Assembly (NCBI RefSeq): GCF_023856365.1
Contig: NW_026042791.1
Location: 33,822 to 97,821, forward strand
Source of the DNA: Brienomyrus brachyistius
Taxonomy: Eukaryota; Chordata; Actinopteri; Osteoglossiformes; Mormyridae
DNA: 64,000 nt
Direction of reading: 5' to 3'
Part shown: piece after piece, positions 1-12,474 of the stretch
Numbering within the stretch: position 1 is the stretch's first letter
Layout: each line of letters begins with the position of its first letter
The notes under the pieces: model-generated
Database searches by the model: none
Seen by the model: the letters and a program-made list of their open reading frames with translations, nothing else
Told to the model about the DNA's origin: nothing
Made by a program: the position numbers and the translations under genes

Positions 1-236
1 TGGCTAGAGTCTCTCAAGGTGCTGCTTGCTTTTCTGAGGCAGCACCTGAAGACGATGCCTTTGACCGCCAGAAGCTGTGTGCCCGAGGAACTGGAAGCTG
101 TTGAAGCCTCTACAGCATCCTCTGCGATGTAGATAGGACTTTGGGGAGTCATCCGTTTGCGAAAGTCCAGGATCAGCTCCTTGGTTTCTCTAGCGTTGAG
201 GGTGATGTTGTTATACATGGTGAAGAGCTGGGCCTA
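1..236 (-). mobile_element. LINE reverse-transcriptase relic (truncated by window edge)
   Basis: Read on the minus strand, this stretch encodes a segment typical of fish L2-like non-LTR retrotransposon reverse transcriptases: a block containing NITLNARETKELILDF followed by a PIYI block. About 30 codons later the match (NSFQFLG) continues only after a frame change, so the copy is broken. It is cut by the start of the window. An AG acceptor-like site precedes the block, but I read it as a relic and not as a host exon. Confidence 0.6.
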
Positions 237-2078
237 CAAATCCCAGCATTCAAGAGGTGAAAATACAGACTTAGAGGGAATTTGGGAAAAGTGAAAAAAT
301 CCTCTTTACTCGTGTCTGTATAAATCTCACCAAGCGTAACTTTGCAGATTAAAGACTGGCTGAGAGTGTAAATGTAAACGCTGATAAGGAGTCAGGAACA
401 AAGTGCTCATGTAGTGCACACCTGGGTCCAGAGGGCCCTTGTTCAGATGGAAAACTGAACAGGCATCTTTTGTGCTAAATGACAGCCGGTGCTGCTCAAG
501 ATGATGGACACTATGGGGAAATAAAAAAAAAAAGAGTTTTGAATGAAAAGACACACAAGAGTAACAGTGCAGCCTTGGTCACGTCTCCCCAGCTCATGAC
601 TGGACCAGGCTCCACATTGACCCCAAAACTGGCTTTACACACAGGAAACTCACTGAAACTCAACACAACATTGTCCTGATCTTGCCTGGGGAGTTTCACC
701 TGGTTACTGAGATGACCGGCAGCACAGACAGTCTTACCAGCAACAGATATGCTATTAAGGGGTGCGAAGCGTCTGCTGCCAGCACATGGCTTTATATCTG
801 TCGGCTGCATTTGCGCTGCTCCTCCCTCCTATAAAGAGGACAGTTGAACAGCAGTGTGAAGAAAGGGCACAGAAGCAGAAGTCAGTGGAAAAAGCCCCAT
901 TACTAACCCTAAGCCCAACTTACTGCAAACAGCCCACTGTATTTCATATGTCTGCTTCATATTTTCCATTTAATTGCCATAATCTCTGGCAGTCAGTGAC
1001 AAAAGTTATTTACCCTTAAACAGTACTGAGATTGAGTAGAGTGAGGTACTTAAGCGGTATTATGGAAGAATAAAAGCTGAGTCCCATGTCCAGGCGAGAT
1101 GCGTAGCTGACAGGCTGATGAATGTTTCAAACTCTTACCTCCACCGTACTGACAGGAACGGCGAGCTGCTGTGGCATCATGGCATTAAACTTCTGTTTCT
1201 CCAGGGAAGAAAACAACCAAGACCAACCTTAATAATTCACACACTTTGAAGACTGACATAAATGGTAAATATGAGACGTAAATATCATCCAACACTACCA
1301 GGTACTCAGTGAATACTCAGTCATGCAGAAATATAATCTAAAGTTATAATTATGGGGACACGTGGCCGTCCACTGCAGGTGACAATGTCCTAAACTCTTT
1401 CATACTTAAAGAACACATACAGTTATTACTTTGTAAGGATGCATAAAACTCCAGTTCAGTAAATTTATGGAATATATACTGCAGCAACTACTTTATAGTC
1501 ATTTATTAAGTAACTGACTTATTTCTTCCCTGCGGGAACTTGTAATTATGCTGAAATAAAAATGTAACTTAACAGCGTTAAAAAGAACTCAGGAATCCAG
1601 TCCAAAATGCTTTAGTTTGACATGTGATCAAAATTCAAACTAAATTTCATAGAGTAAACTAATACATGATAGCATCCATGCAAAAGATCAACGGCAGAAC
1701 AGGGGCTCTTAAGGCAGACTGCATTAAAAAGGAATTAATCATCTCTCTCAATTTAAATTTGGGATAATAATTCTCTTCAGAAGCCTCCATAGAATAGTGC
1801 ATCCATCCCCTCACTTATGTGTAGAGACGTATCCTAAGGCTCTGGCAACAACATTCAGGTCAACAGCATCAAAAATTTCACAGCTAGTTTTAAAACTTGT
1901 TTTTCACTTTACGTTACAGCAAGTTAGTTAATATTAAATTATTGCAACGTGCAGATTAATAGTCAGAAAAGGTTTTTGAAATTTACATAATGATAAATGA
2001 GAACTATATTTGATTACTAATTACTGTTGACTAATTTCCTGTCTGGACTTTTCCCCCTTCATTGTTAAAAGTCATTAT
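236..2078. other. Intergenic, no clear gene
   Basis: AT-rich sequence without a convincing gene apart from the exon-like segment at 1139-1198. A minus-strand open frame at 511-810 has protein-like composition but no recognisable domain and no clear start or splice context. Confidence 0.5.
1139..1198 (-). other. Exon-like 60-nt open segment
   Basis: A 20-codon open segment on the minus strand starts after a pyrimidine-rich AG acceptor and ends at GGAG followed by a gtaaga donor. It would encode KQKFNAMMPQQ and nine more residues with no frame change. I do not recognise the protein and see no matching neighbouring exon, so it may be part of an unidentified gene continuing left of the window or a chance pattern. 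Confidence 0.22.
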
Positions 2079-2084
2079 ATGTCT

Positions 2085-2450
2085 GGGTGCCAGTCAGTGG
2101 AAGCACACAGACACCTGGCCTATTCATTCAGCACCAGCCCATCAAGTAGAGAATTCAGCACCACGGACAGTGACCTGTGTTACTATGACATCAGGTCATT
2201 GGCTCTAAATATTTTTCTAGAAATAACTAAATGGCTCTATTGTAGAAATTTCCAGCCAGAGACTGGGTTCCTATATGAAGAGAATATTATTATTCAGACA
2301 AAGAAAATAAACTACAGAAAACTAGCTCTGCATGTCATCTCCCCTTTACTCCTTAAGCAGGGCACACGCACATCAACAAGTACCAATGCAGCAAATACAG
2401 ATGAACAATTTCACAGCTTCAGAAGAAGTCAGATTTCTGTGTAATTCAGA
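2085..2450 (+). repeat. Dispersed repeat, copy 1 of an inverted pair
   Basis: This block shares its order of words with 5458-5790 read on the opposite strand: a CACGGACAGTGACCTGTG segment, then a stretch reading KWL-CRNFQPET in one frame, then HVISPLLLKQ and RTS. Neither copy is an intact gene. The family is unknown to me; the level of divergence suggests an old transposable element. The copies lie about 3.4 kb apart in opposite orientation. Confidence 0.6.
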
Positions 2451-3440
2451 GATTGTCAAAGACTTCTGATAGAACATTTTCTGCACTTGAGTCTAATTTC
2501 AAGATAAATTGCACCTGGGTCTATTAAAACAAGGTGATGCTGCCTGACCTACCAACCAAGGCTGGGGAGGAAACGTAGGAATACAAGGAAAGCAAGGAAG
2601 AAAAGCAGCCACCCTATCTCATGGTCACGGACACAAACATCAGGGAGTGTTATGAAGAAGACACCACACTTAGGACCATTGGTTTTACGCAGTGAATTAC
2701 ACCAGAGAGAGTTTTTACATTCTAGCTGTGTTATGTAACATTCCTCAGCCTTCAGCTTTTTTCCCCACACAATGCAGGACATGCAGGGGTGCCAAACAAA
2801 ACAGTGGAGCTGCAGTGTAGCCAATTATTTCTTTCAGTAGTTTTAAGATGGTTTGTGAGGTTGTGTGTTAGAGATGGCGGTGAGCAACACTGAGGCATCT
2901 CAGGGAACCATGTTGCCCATATTAAAAAACATGCACGCATGCAACTCAGGCAATCCAGCATTTCTTATTTCAGTTACGTATGACACTGCATGTTGCGGTT
3001 TTACATGTTCACTACAAGTCAGTGGTTTTTTCCTTGTATGATTATGGCCACATTCACACCAAAAACACACTAGACATACTGTACAAGGCACTCAAGGGAA
3101 AAATTCTCAGAACACAAAGTGAATGTATCAACCGAAGAAGGATTTTTCCTTTTCGGAATATTCATTTTTTTCCATGTGGAACCACTGTCCATGATTCAAT
3201 TGAGTGCATTCAAAGAATGATACATCAAAACTAATAGTGACAAAATATTCATTTAATATGCATTGTACATGAATGTAGGACTTAGATGTTGATGAATTTC
3301 TCATCAGTGAAGGGCATATACACTTAAGGGGTATTATGAAAAAAAAAGTTGAGAACCCAGAAGTAACTATCCGATTAAAGATGTAATCTGGTACATGTGC
3401 AGACCAGTGATGGATATGTAAATGATTCAAATTGCAAGGA
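2451..3440. other. Intergenic, nothing recognised
   Basis: No splice-supported or conserved coding segment was seen on either strand. Open frames here are short and overlap each other on opposite strands. Confidence 0.5.
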
Positions 3441-4175
3441 GTTGGCATGTTTAATCACCAGACACAGGATGCCTCGTAGTCACATTAGACAGTGTTAACG
3501 GCACTTGACGGAGTTTGATAGGGTTGCATTGCGGGTTTACATGAAGCCAGGTGGTCATGTGCTGCAATTGCATGTGGGCCATGCGGATATCACAGTGGCC
3601 TGATATTGAAACCAATGGGCACGTGAGGCATCCACACACGTCGTGAAGTTTCTGGTCATCCAAGACAGACCACGCCAAGGAAGGATCGTCGGATTGTGCT
3701 CCAAGCATCACAGATCCCCATGACACCTGCGCCTGATATATGGACACAGCTACTGGACTCTCTACAACACCCTATATCATCGTGTCGCGATGACTGGCAT
3801 CAGCTGGACTACGGGTTCACCGTCCCATGCATAGGCTGCCGTTCACAATAGCACAGAAACGGTTGCGTTTGGAGTGGTGTAGTCACTGGGAGGCATGGAC
3901 TGATGGACTGATGACGACTGGCGTCCTACCATGTTCAGCGATACATCTCAGTTCTGCAGTACCACAGATGACCGTCATGTGCGTATGGTGGCGCTGCAGG
4001 GAGAGGAGCAATCCTGCCAATGCTGTGGAGTGACACACCACACTCTGACGGCACAGTGGTACACCAGTGACATCCTAGTAGTATCCGGGCCCAGGGGTGT
4101 GCTATACCCTACTGACATGGGACCAGCAGTGTGACCATACCGCCAACTCCGTGGTCCGTTTGATCTGATGATTAT
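3440..4175 (+). mobile_element. Tc1/mariner transposase relic
   Basis: Plus-strand fragments follow the order of a Tc1-like transposase: an N-terminal MPR...LTEFDR block (about 3468-3520), a GHADITV helix-turn-helix block, a QDRPRQGRI linker block, an RLRLEWC...EAWTDG block (about 3850-3905) and a NPANAVE...HT block. Several stops and frame changes separate them, and the C-terminal catalytic third is not recognisable. This is a dead DNA transposon copy. Confidence 0.75.
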
Positions 4176-5457
4176 AATCATCGCGATACAGTCACATGCC
4201 CTTTCATCACATGCAGATTTCATTTTCACAACTTAGTCTGTTGCCCTTCACTTTTTTGCCACTGAGTTTGTGTTTTGACACTAAGTTGATGGGAATTGAT
4301 TATTTAAGCGTCATCTAAATAGCTTATATTAATTGGGTAAATTGCATAAGACTCACATGGTATTTTGAAAAGATTCCCATATGCGCTGATTAGCTGGGGT
4401 TGATCCAAGCAGCTGTGCACTTTTCTCCTGTAACATAAAAGTTTGCTTTTAGGACAGAAAACAAGGTTAAGACCATATTATGTAGTTTACATCTATCAAA
4501 ATAAAACCAAAGTCACTGTTACCAAAAGAGTAACCATGTGTTATCAAATTTCCTAACATTTTGCTTCATCTTACTTTGGATGCCCATGGTTAGGAGAGAA
4601 GCAGAAATCTGCTCAATCATAAGAAAGACTTTTATTGCTACAGGGAGTGAGATCTTGTTGCAGGTGACAAGGCAGGATAGAGTGTGTTTAGAAAAATAAT
4701 GAAGAGGGAATGTGAGTGTGAGCTATCGTGGCATCTGTGTATAACCCAATATGGCGGCATCCTTCTGAATGTAAATAACATAGCCGGCTTAATTAGCTTA
4801 ATCAAGCGTAATTGAACTAAGGAAAATTTAGCAATATACTTTCCCTGCTTGGTGTGATAAATACAGCAGCAGCTGCTGGTGGACGGGCTACAAACAGACA
4901 TCAAGAAGAAATCCCACCTCACAGCCATTTACTGTACCAAACCCCTTAATGTAACTTGTAAAGATGTAGGTATTGGCGTATTCACACATTCATTTGCAGT
5001 GTCCACTTCCTGTCCAGTAAATTTGGCAGGACGGAATTTGAATAACCTATAGGTCTGACTCATGTATGCGGCTGAAGGAGTAAAGATAGAATGGGTGAAG
5101 AATCCTGTTATACAGTCCTAGTAGACCGAGAACCACCTGATTGCTACTGTAGTTGGAATCAAGGGCTGAGCTGCATGGTGGCCTGGGGGACAATCATGAA
5201 AACACAGACCCACTGATATCCTCAAAACCCACAATCAAAAGGGGAGTCAGGCACGGTGGCCAACCACTTGGCCCGTTAAGCCACATGGTGGCCCGATGAG
5301 CAGGCAAACACACTATGGGCTAAGGGGTACAAGACAGAGGAGAGAATAGGATGGCCAGTGACATGTGAACAGGACAAGGCAGGGATGGATTCTGACATAG
5401 GTACCATACTACTTTGTTTAAATATGCCCAAGTGCATAGAATGTTTTAGTGCAAGTC
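4176..5457. other. Intergenic, nothing recognised
   Basis: No conserved coding segment, RNA gene or named repeat was recognised. The minus-strand frame at 4638-4928 has no domain-like features. Confidence 0.5.
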
Positions 5458-5790
5458 TTAGACAATGGTATCTCTGAATGACACCGCAGTCTGACTCTTC
5501 CTGAAGGCCCTGAGAAGTTGTTTGTATGCACTTGCTGCCTTGACACTTGCTGATGTGCGTGTGCTCTGCTTGAGCAGTAAAGGGGAGATCACATGCAGAG
5601 ATGATTTTCTGTAGCTTCTCAGTCCGAGTAAAAATAAAATCTTCTCGTTATATAGGAACCAAGTCTCTGGCTGGAAATTTCTACAACAGAGCCATTTAGT
5701 CATTTATAGAAATATACAGAGCCAATGAAGGAACCAGATGTCACAGCACAGTAACACAGGTCACTGTCCGTGGAACTGAATGAATAGGAT
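5458..5790 (-). repeat. Dispersed repeat, copy 2 of an inverted pair
   Basis: Minus-strand counterpart of the repeat at 2085-2450, with the same block order: the CACGGACAGTGACCTGTG segment, then CRNFQPET, then HVISPLLLKQ and TRTSAS. Indels between the copies shift frames, which argues against shared coding function. Confidence 0.6.
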
Positions 5791-6659
5791 AACCGGCCAA
5801 TGTGTTTGTGTGCTTACACTGATTATATGTCAGGGGGGAAAATATTTATATCATTGTTGCGATGAACGTCATTCCAGCAAGTGGTTACGTCGTTCACGCA
5901 AGTGGTCATGCGGAACCAAAGTTTACTCACCTGTGTGCACCCGAGGGGAAGGCATTAACGGACGCACCTGCTCTTTATTTTGGATAAAGTCGGCAAAACG
6001 CATTGGTAGCGCGACAAGCAAAGGGTCAAATCTACACCAAGTGCTTCTGGAACTGTGCTGCGATTGTGTACTGAAAAGTAGACTCTGAACGGACAGCCGG
6101 TAAGACCATGAACCATGCGTGTTGGACTTTGTTGCAAATGTTATTTGTAGCAAGCACTACCTGTTGCGAGTGGGGTTTATTTCTTAATGGGGTGCGCTAA
6201 TGAGGCATTGAGGCGCTGGTGCTGGCTTGTAACATTATATGAGTTGTGGTATTTGACTGTATTAGGAATAAATGGTGTGCTGTAAGTGTCTTAATGACAA
6301 TATGTGGAATGCTGTTTTATTGATTCAGATGTTTGCATTAATGCGGTTTAAAAGGGGGGGTTCTATTTTTAGTTTATCTAAAAGTTAAATATTAAATTGC
6401 TAAAAAGAAAAAAAAAAAGTATTAAGGGTGAACTTTCCTTTTAATAATTCATATGGGCAGAAGTGTTAAACCTATTGTTCGATTGTCTAATTGGTTAGCT
6501 TTTCATTGCAATTTATTGCGTTGAGTAACTCATTTATGTGTTTCCCCAGTGGTTTGATCTTAAACTTTGATGTTTGGAGGAATTTTATTCAGAACAAGTT
6601 ATGTATAATTGTGTGGAAATTTGAAGCTGAGATTGGTCATTCATTGTATATTTTGTGTG

Positions 6660-6723
<64 letters not shown>

Positions 6724-7200
6724 TTTAAAGTAAAATTTTGTGTTTGCTCATAAGATAGATTGGTGAAAGTTGGTGTTTTGTGGTTTAAGGTTTTTCACCT
6801 GTAAATGCCTGGCTTGAGGAAAGCGAAGATAAAATAAAAAGGGATAAAGAGTCCAAAAAGAAGGCCTGGTTATTCTGAGTGAAATCCAGTTATATGTTCA
6901 GTTTTGGTACATCTCTATCAAGTGAGGGGTAAAGCACAGTAAGAATTGTGATCACTTGACAATCATTGAGGGGAAAAATGTAAAAATATATACAGTAAGG
7001 ACAATATAATCGTAATTTAATGTATCCCTTCTGCTCTTTAAAAAGCACAATGTCTGACTGACAAATATGTCTATTATTAGCACATTTTAATAATTTAATT
7101 AATATTAAGCAGTACACCTATTTCCTGTAATCACTCTGCGTTAAAGCAATTTTTAAAACTAGCTGTGAACTGGATGCTGTTCTGACTGTTGTTGCCATGG
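5791..7200. other. Intergenic with AT-rich tract
   Basis: No gene recognised. The stretch holds a GC-richer part (about 5830-6160) and the dinucleotide run at 6664-6720. The plus-strand frame at 5780-6088 has no domain-like features. Confidence 0.45.
6664..6720. repeat. (TA)n microsatellite
   Basis: An uninterrupted alternating TA run of about 57 bases, seen directly. Confidence 0.95.
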
Positions 7201-7204
7201 TGCC

Positions 7205-9302
7205 TTATTTACTTTCAAATCGCATTGTCCACAACCTGATCAAAGGACCAAACTTTAAAATCAGTGCAGGGTAGTGTCGCAAGTAGTGATGCTTAGGCTT
7301 TAACCTATGTCCTGGAAAGAAAGAAAATCTACAAGCAAGATATTCTTGGATAAGAACGTCAAGGTATGCAACCTCTGGCAATAAAATTTTCTGTGCACAA
7401 ATCAGCTCCACAATGTCTTTTAGCTGAAGGGTCAACTGCCAATCATCATCTGTGGGCTCTTTCACCTTGTCACACATGATCACAGGAAGAAGTCTTAGAA
7501 AATTCCAGTTCTGAACAGCCTGACCATAAAGCTTTACTCCATTGGAGTTTACTGCACATGGCTTACTCAACACATCAGAGCCACTGTACTTAAATTTCTT
7601 AATGCGTCTATTCAGAATTGAATAAGTGAACCACTTTTTTTGCTTGATGAAGTACTTCAGGTAAAGGGCTAAATCATAGGAAAGGATACCCTCAAAAATG
7701 TCATGGCCTAAACAAGGTGGCAGGCCAGGCATACAAACATCGAAGTAATTCAATGAATTAAAACTCAGATATTATACCTTCAACGTTTTGTTGTTCCTCA
7801 GACTGTAAAATGCATTTGGATCTGTTTGAAAATCTGTTCGGGTTGTCCGGCAATACCTGCAGAAATATTCAGAAAAACTAAAATTTTCTGTAAATCCACC
7901 GATATTATGAGACCCCAAATTGTCCCCTGCAATGCACAAAACAGTCCCTTTAACTTTTTCCTCTGCCACCGTTATTCCATTGTCTTCCAGGTCTTTTAAG
8001 TCTGCAATGAGCCTTGAGAAAACTTTGTCATGGCCAAAGTGTTTGAAGTCTTTTTCCTGACACAGCATTACAAGTGACATGTGGTCTGTACTTGATGAGG
8101 TGGTAAATTAGCCAGAGACAAATATACAGCTACTACTTTGTGCTGCTTTTTGCTGAACCTAATGGGTTCACCGCCTCAAAAGAATCTTGATATAGAATTA
8201 GTTTTAGACATGATGGGTTTTGAGAAAAGAACTCATTGTTTTTATATACCTGACCATCACTGACATCACAAAGCACATCAGTGTATGGTACGTATGTACC
8301 CTGTGCAGCACAATTCTGCCATAAGTCTGACTCCAGTAAATGTCTCAAAGTGTCTTTCAATGGAACATAGTAGGCAAACCTCTGTGACCTTGTTTCATCC
8401 CTTCCTAAGTACAACTTTACAGGTTCTGTGTATCTAAACATCTGTTTAAAAGCCCTAGTTCTTGAAAAATTGGTTCTCATTGGTCCTTCATGACTAATGG
8501 TGAAAAGGTCAGATTCCTTCACAACATCACATATACTACCAATAACCTCATCTGTTAATTCAGTTAAGTCACTTTTCAGGAATGCACTTAATTTATTCAA
8601 AGTATATGTCTGTCCTAGTTCATGTATGCTTAGCATCTCTTCAATAATATTTTGTATAGTTGATGCTGGCAGAAGAAACTGCCCATGTAATTTCAAGTAG
8701 AAAAGAGAAATATTTCTAAGAAAAAGGTCACTGAAATTTTCTGTAAGATGGACTTCACCTTCATCAGTCTCACTAAATCTCTCTGTAGGGCCTGTAACTA
8801 ACGGTTCAGTTTCAAGAAACTGAGAAACTGTCTCCTTATTAAGATCTCTTATACTGTCCACAGAACATTGTCTGTGTTTCCTGGACATGTAGGCTGTAAA
8901 CGACGATCTCACAGTGAACGTATGGTCGCATCCTGTCACCGGACATGTCACAACACGTCCTTCGGCTATATGTTCCTTTAAGTGAGCTGTTAGTGATCTG
9001 ACATCGCGACATTGGCGCTGGCACATAGACATATTACACGTAAACACCGTAAGGGCATTTGTAGTATCAATATATGAATCTGTGTTATGTTTACGGTAAA
9101 AATGAGCCTTAAATTCCCCATATGAACGAAACGTATTGTGGCAATCTGTAGCGCCACACTTGAACACGCATCGTGGTTCATGACGGTGAAGTTTGACATG
9201 TAAAACATGTTCCCTAAGGGTTTGCACTGATGTTCCACAGAAATAACAACTAAACATTGTAACTGCGTGAACAAACACGCACTCTATTGCTGTTTTAAAC
9301 AC
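7205..9302 (-). pseudogene. Broken zinc-finger/DDE-type transposase-derived gene
   Basis: The minus strand carries one protein in three open pieces. The first (9302-8133, 389 codons) has an N-terminal cluster of C2H2-like fingers (CYFCGTSVQTLREHVLHVKLH and three more, ending near residue 143) and then an alpha-rich region. A frame change just before its stop leads into HKVVAVYLSLANLPPH, and a second change leads into piece two (8080-7772), with GDNLGSHNIGGF and a CRYC pair. An in-frame TAA follows near 7764, then piece three (7753-7205) with LPPCLGHDIFEGI, LKDIVELICA and KPKHHYLRHYP, ending at RFESK where related proteins normally continue. Such proteins are common in fish genomes and resemble transposases of the CACTA/KDZ type; which superfamily applies is not resolved here. 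The frame changes, the internal stop and the missing C-terminus indicate an inactive copy. Confidence 0.7.
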
Positions 9303-9789
9303 CTAAATGCTGTTTCACATCCCGCTTGCAAATCTAAGTTTTACATGTGCTGCCAAGATACGTTCATGCGCCGTCAACACGGTACATGCTACTCGTGTTT
9401 AAAACCACACACTGCTTAACACTGCTTAAAACGATTTAATTTAACTTACCAATTTGCCCAGACACATTTATTTTATTTTATATTCCCACTAGTTTGTAGA
9501 TTTTTTTTAAATGTTATGTTTGTTATTGGGTGCTTTCCACTTCATGTACCCACATACAGCGCTGGCTTAAAGCAATACATTCTGGTCCTGACGCAATGCA
9601 TTGTGGTTAGATTTTTATCGTCCGCTGCATTATGTCACCATGTCACGTCGTACAAAAACCTCGCGAGAGCAAGACAGATCATCCTGCACCTCTTAAGTGT
9701 TATGTAGTTTTGCCTGAAACGCAAAAATAAAACAAAGCAATTAAAGCCGATCAGTGGCTCAAATTCTGCTGTAGCGATTGAAGAACTTT
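9303..9789. other. Flank of the transposase-like gene
   Basis: CpG-containing upstream flank of the minus-strand transposase-like gene, with no coding match. A promoter for that gene would lie here, but no clear TATA box or element boundary was identified. Confidence 0.35.
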
Positions 9790-9898
9790 TGTCGGAAGTT
9801 GGATTCGAACCCACGCCTTACTTCGGAGAACAGAATACCCCTTACTTTGAAAGGCCATTTTCGCTGCGCAGGAGGCTTTAGACCGCTCGGCCATGGGG
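9790..9898 (-). pseudogene. tRNA-Leu-like pseudogene
   Basis: Read on the minus strand, the A box (TGGCCGAGCGGTCTAA) and the B box with its context (GCGTGGGTTCGAATCC) match vertebrate tRNA-Leu. The 5' and 3' acceptor strands do not pair, the middle is longer than normal and no clear anticodon arm forms. It is most likely a tRNA pseudogene or the head of a decayed SINE. Confidence 0.65.
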
Positions 9899-11029
9899 CA
9901 GTTTCCAGTTGAACCCTAAGGAGTAGGTTAAGTCCAGCCTTGGCTTCCAAGCTGACGTTTTTCTACATATGTGCTTGTGTATCATGGACAGTAAGAGGGG
10001 GCAGGCAAGGAGAGAATTTCTCTCTTTGGGGATCAATAGAGTGTTGTTATTATAACGTCTAAAACGTATGATGGTCTGTCGATAAATCAATAACAATATC
10101 AATGAAGTCAATGTTTATCTAAAGGAATCAGAATTCAGGAAAAGCCAGGGGCCGGACCGAGTGTAGGGGGCGTGGCCAGAGACAGCCTGCTGACTGTTCC
10201 AAATCATGGGTGCATGTTACAAGTCCGGAACATATTTTAACTTAGTACTAACTTAGCATCATATTTGATCTGATTCGACTGAATATCCCAGGTTTCCATC
10301 TCTCATGCATCTGGTGTGACGTGTTTTCAGACTCTCAGGCTGGCGCAAAGAAATCTTACGGGAATTGAACGTCTCACTCCGGTCAGCTGACCAAAGTTGG
10401 TAACCTTGGTATTGTGTGTAGGAGATTCGGTATAACTATAATTTCGTTCTCCATTTACATGCCCGTAGTGTCTTTAACCGGCTGCACAAACTGGATCCGC
10501 CTCCATTACGACACAACTTTGCCCTTATTGGCTTAAGAATTTAGTCACATACATGACGTATATCTGCTATTTCTCCCGAGAAGCAGGTAAAGCAGTGGTA
10601 ACTGCTTTGTAGTTAATTTACCTGGTAAAATTAAGTTTAAATAAATGATATAAATACTGTAATAGTACTCGTGAGCTTTGTTTATTTGTTATTAGTTATT
10701 GTAATGTTGCGCTGCTTTATTTGTTTAATCGTCTAGTCTGTGGAGACATTCAAGTTAATCAAATAAGAATTGCACTGTACACTGTACATGACCATAAAAA
10801 CTTTGTATCCTTGAAATAAATGTTTTTGATCTTTTCCTTGGCAGTTATCTTTTTACACAGGGCCTCTATGTACACGATAGTTTTTTTTTTCACGACTAAC
10901 AGTATGGATCAGGAGTTGGTTATTGTAAAAGAAGTAATGTGCATGCAGGTGATATTTGTATAGATTTATCCACACCCTTGTAGCAGTGCTGCCATTGCAG
11001 TCAGATCTCGCAAACTAGGAGTATTAGTT
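9899..11029. other. Intergenic, nothing recognised
   Basis: No gene or named repeat recognised on either strand. It is AT-rich in its second half. Confidence 0.45.
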
Positions 11030-11245
11030 GTCTTTATTTCTCTTTATTTCTTGACGCCAACCCTCTCCATTAATCCGGGCTTGGGACTGGCACCTACCTG
11101 AGCTGGCTTGCTCCCTTAAGTGGCTGGGTTAGGCTAAACTATATATATATATTTACCAAGACTACAATAAAACATCTCGAAATGTGTAGTCTAGCAAAAC
11201 GCAGTTTAAAGAAGGTAGCCTACCTGGCGAAATTGCAAACAAATT
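11030..11245 (+). repeat. Dispersed repeat shared with 58820-59030
   Basis: The run GACGCCAACCCTC, then ATTAATCCGGGCTTGG, then CTTAAGTGGCTGGGTTAGG recurs in reverse complement at 58820-59030. The word pattern is that of a common fish retroelement fragment. The copy is non-coding. Confidence 0.65.
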
Positions 11246-11254
11246 AAGGGCGTT

Positions 11255-11610
11255 AGGCAGCCTTTCCAAACCGCTTATCCTACTGGATCGCGGGGGGTCT
11301 GGAGCCTATCCCGGAAGCAATGGGCACGAGACAGGGAACAACCCAGGATGGCGGGCCAGCCCATCGCAGGGCACACTCACACACTATTCACTCACGCATA
11401 CACTCCTATGGGCAATTTAGCAACTCCAATTAGCCTCAGCATGTTTTTGGACTGTGGGGGAAACCAGAGTACCCGGAGGAAACCCCACGATGACATGGGT
11501 AGAACATGCAAACTCCACACACATGTGACCCAGGTGGAGACTCGAACCCGGGCCCTAGAGGTGTGAGGCAACAGTGCTAACCACTGCACCACCATGCTGC
11601 CCCCTAAATG
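11255..11610 (-). mobile_element. tRNA-headed SINE
   Basis: On the minus strand this begins with a tRNA-like head (GTGGTTAGCACTGTTGCCTC with B box GGTTCGAGTC), continues with the widespread fish phrases GGAGTTTGCATGTTC and CCACAGTCCAAAAACATG, and ends near GGATAAGCGG. It is a non-autonomous retroposon with no coding capacity. A truncated relative lies at 42315-42470. Confidence 0.75.
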
Positions 11611-12400
11611 GAAAACCATTAAATACAAAAGGAAAACAAAAGTGCTGTAAGACTGTATACTTATGTGTATGTTAGTAAAGGCTGTAGCTGACACAACGGA
11701 CCCCCCTAATTAGAAAGGGGTAATTGTACACATGTGGCATCCAGTATGTTCTTCTATAACAGTTTTTAAAAAAAAAAAAAAAAACTCACATTACACAAAT
11801 TGGCACTATCAAAACGAGGATTATGGGGAAAATGGGGACTGTGATGGAGATTACATACACGTAGGCATGGTATTTAGTTTTTTTTAATCTGGTCACCTTC
11901 CAGAGTAATTGTAAACTAAAACCATCTTCACCCTATTTGATTCTTTATAAATGGACAATCAGTCGTGCAGTAAATGGGGGTATAGAGAGACACAGAGCTT
12001 GTCTAACAAGAAACCCTGGGAAGCTAACATTAATAGGGTGGGTATGGATAGCAAAACCATTGATACAGATTACAGATTTATATCTCACCTGAACCCTGGC
12101 GGGCTCCGTGCCAATAGGGGTTGGGATTAGGGTTAGTTAACTTAAGTAGTAATATTGATGTGTATATTCTCCTATTCTCCAGTCAGTGAATCGTGAAACG
12201 TAATGTTAATATGTTTCTATACCTATATGTTCTGCTTAAAAACCCATAAAGGCAAGCACAGTGTTTAGACATTCTGTTACTTAGACTAGTAAACACTAAG
12301 ATCCTTCAGCTTTCAATTAACCTGACACAACAGTCTAAACAACAAATGTGTGCCATGTCATTTGTCATCTTTACATCTTGTATCCTTTATATGGTAATTG
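11611..12400. other. Intergenic, nothing recognised
   Basis: AT-rich spacer with an A homopolymer near 11767. No conserved coding segment seen. Confidence 0.45.
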
Positions 12401-12474
12401 GATTTTCAAGGTGGAATTGCAGGTCGATCATTTTAAGGATCTAGATGTAAACCTCCCTGGTGTTGCTTTAATAT
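12401..12474 (+). repeat. Direct repeat, left copy
   Basis: About 75 bp nearly identical to 13730-13805, sharing TTTCAAGGTGGAATT and AAACCTCCCTGGTGTTGC. It flanks the Gypsy integrase relic. Confidence 0.85.

Noticed and set aside
511..810. Possible gene on the minus strand
   Set aside because: The composition is protein-like, but no domain, start context or consistent splice partners were found.
9790..9898. Functional tRNA-Leu
   Set aside because: A and B boxes are good, but the acceptor strands do not pair and the anticodon arm is degraded.
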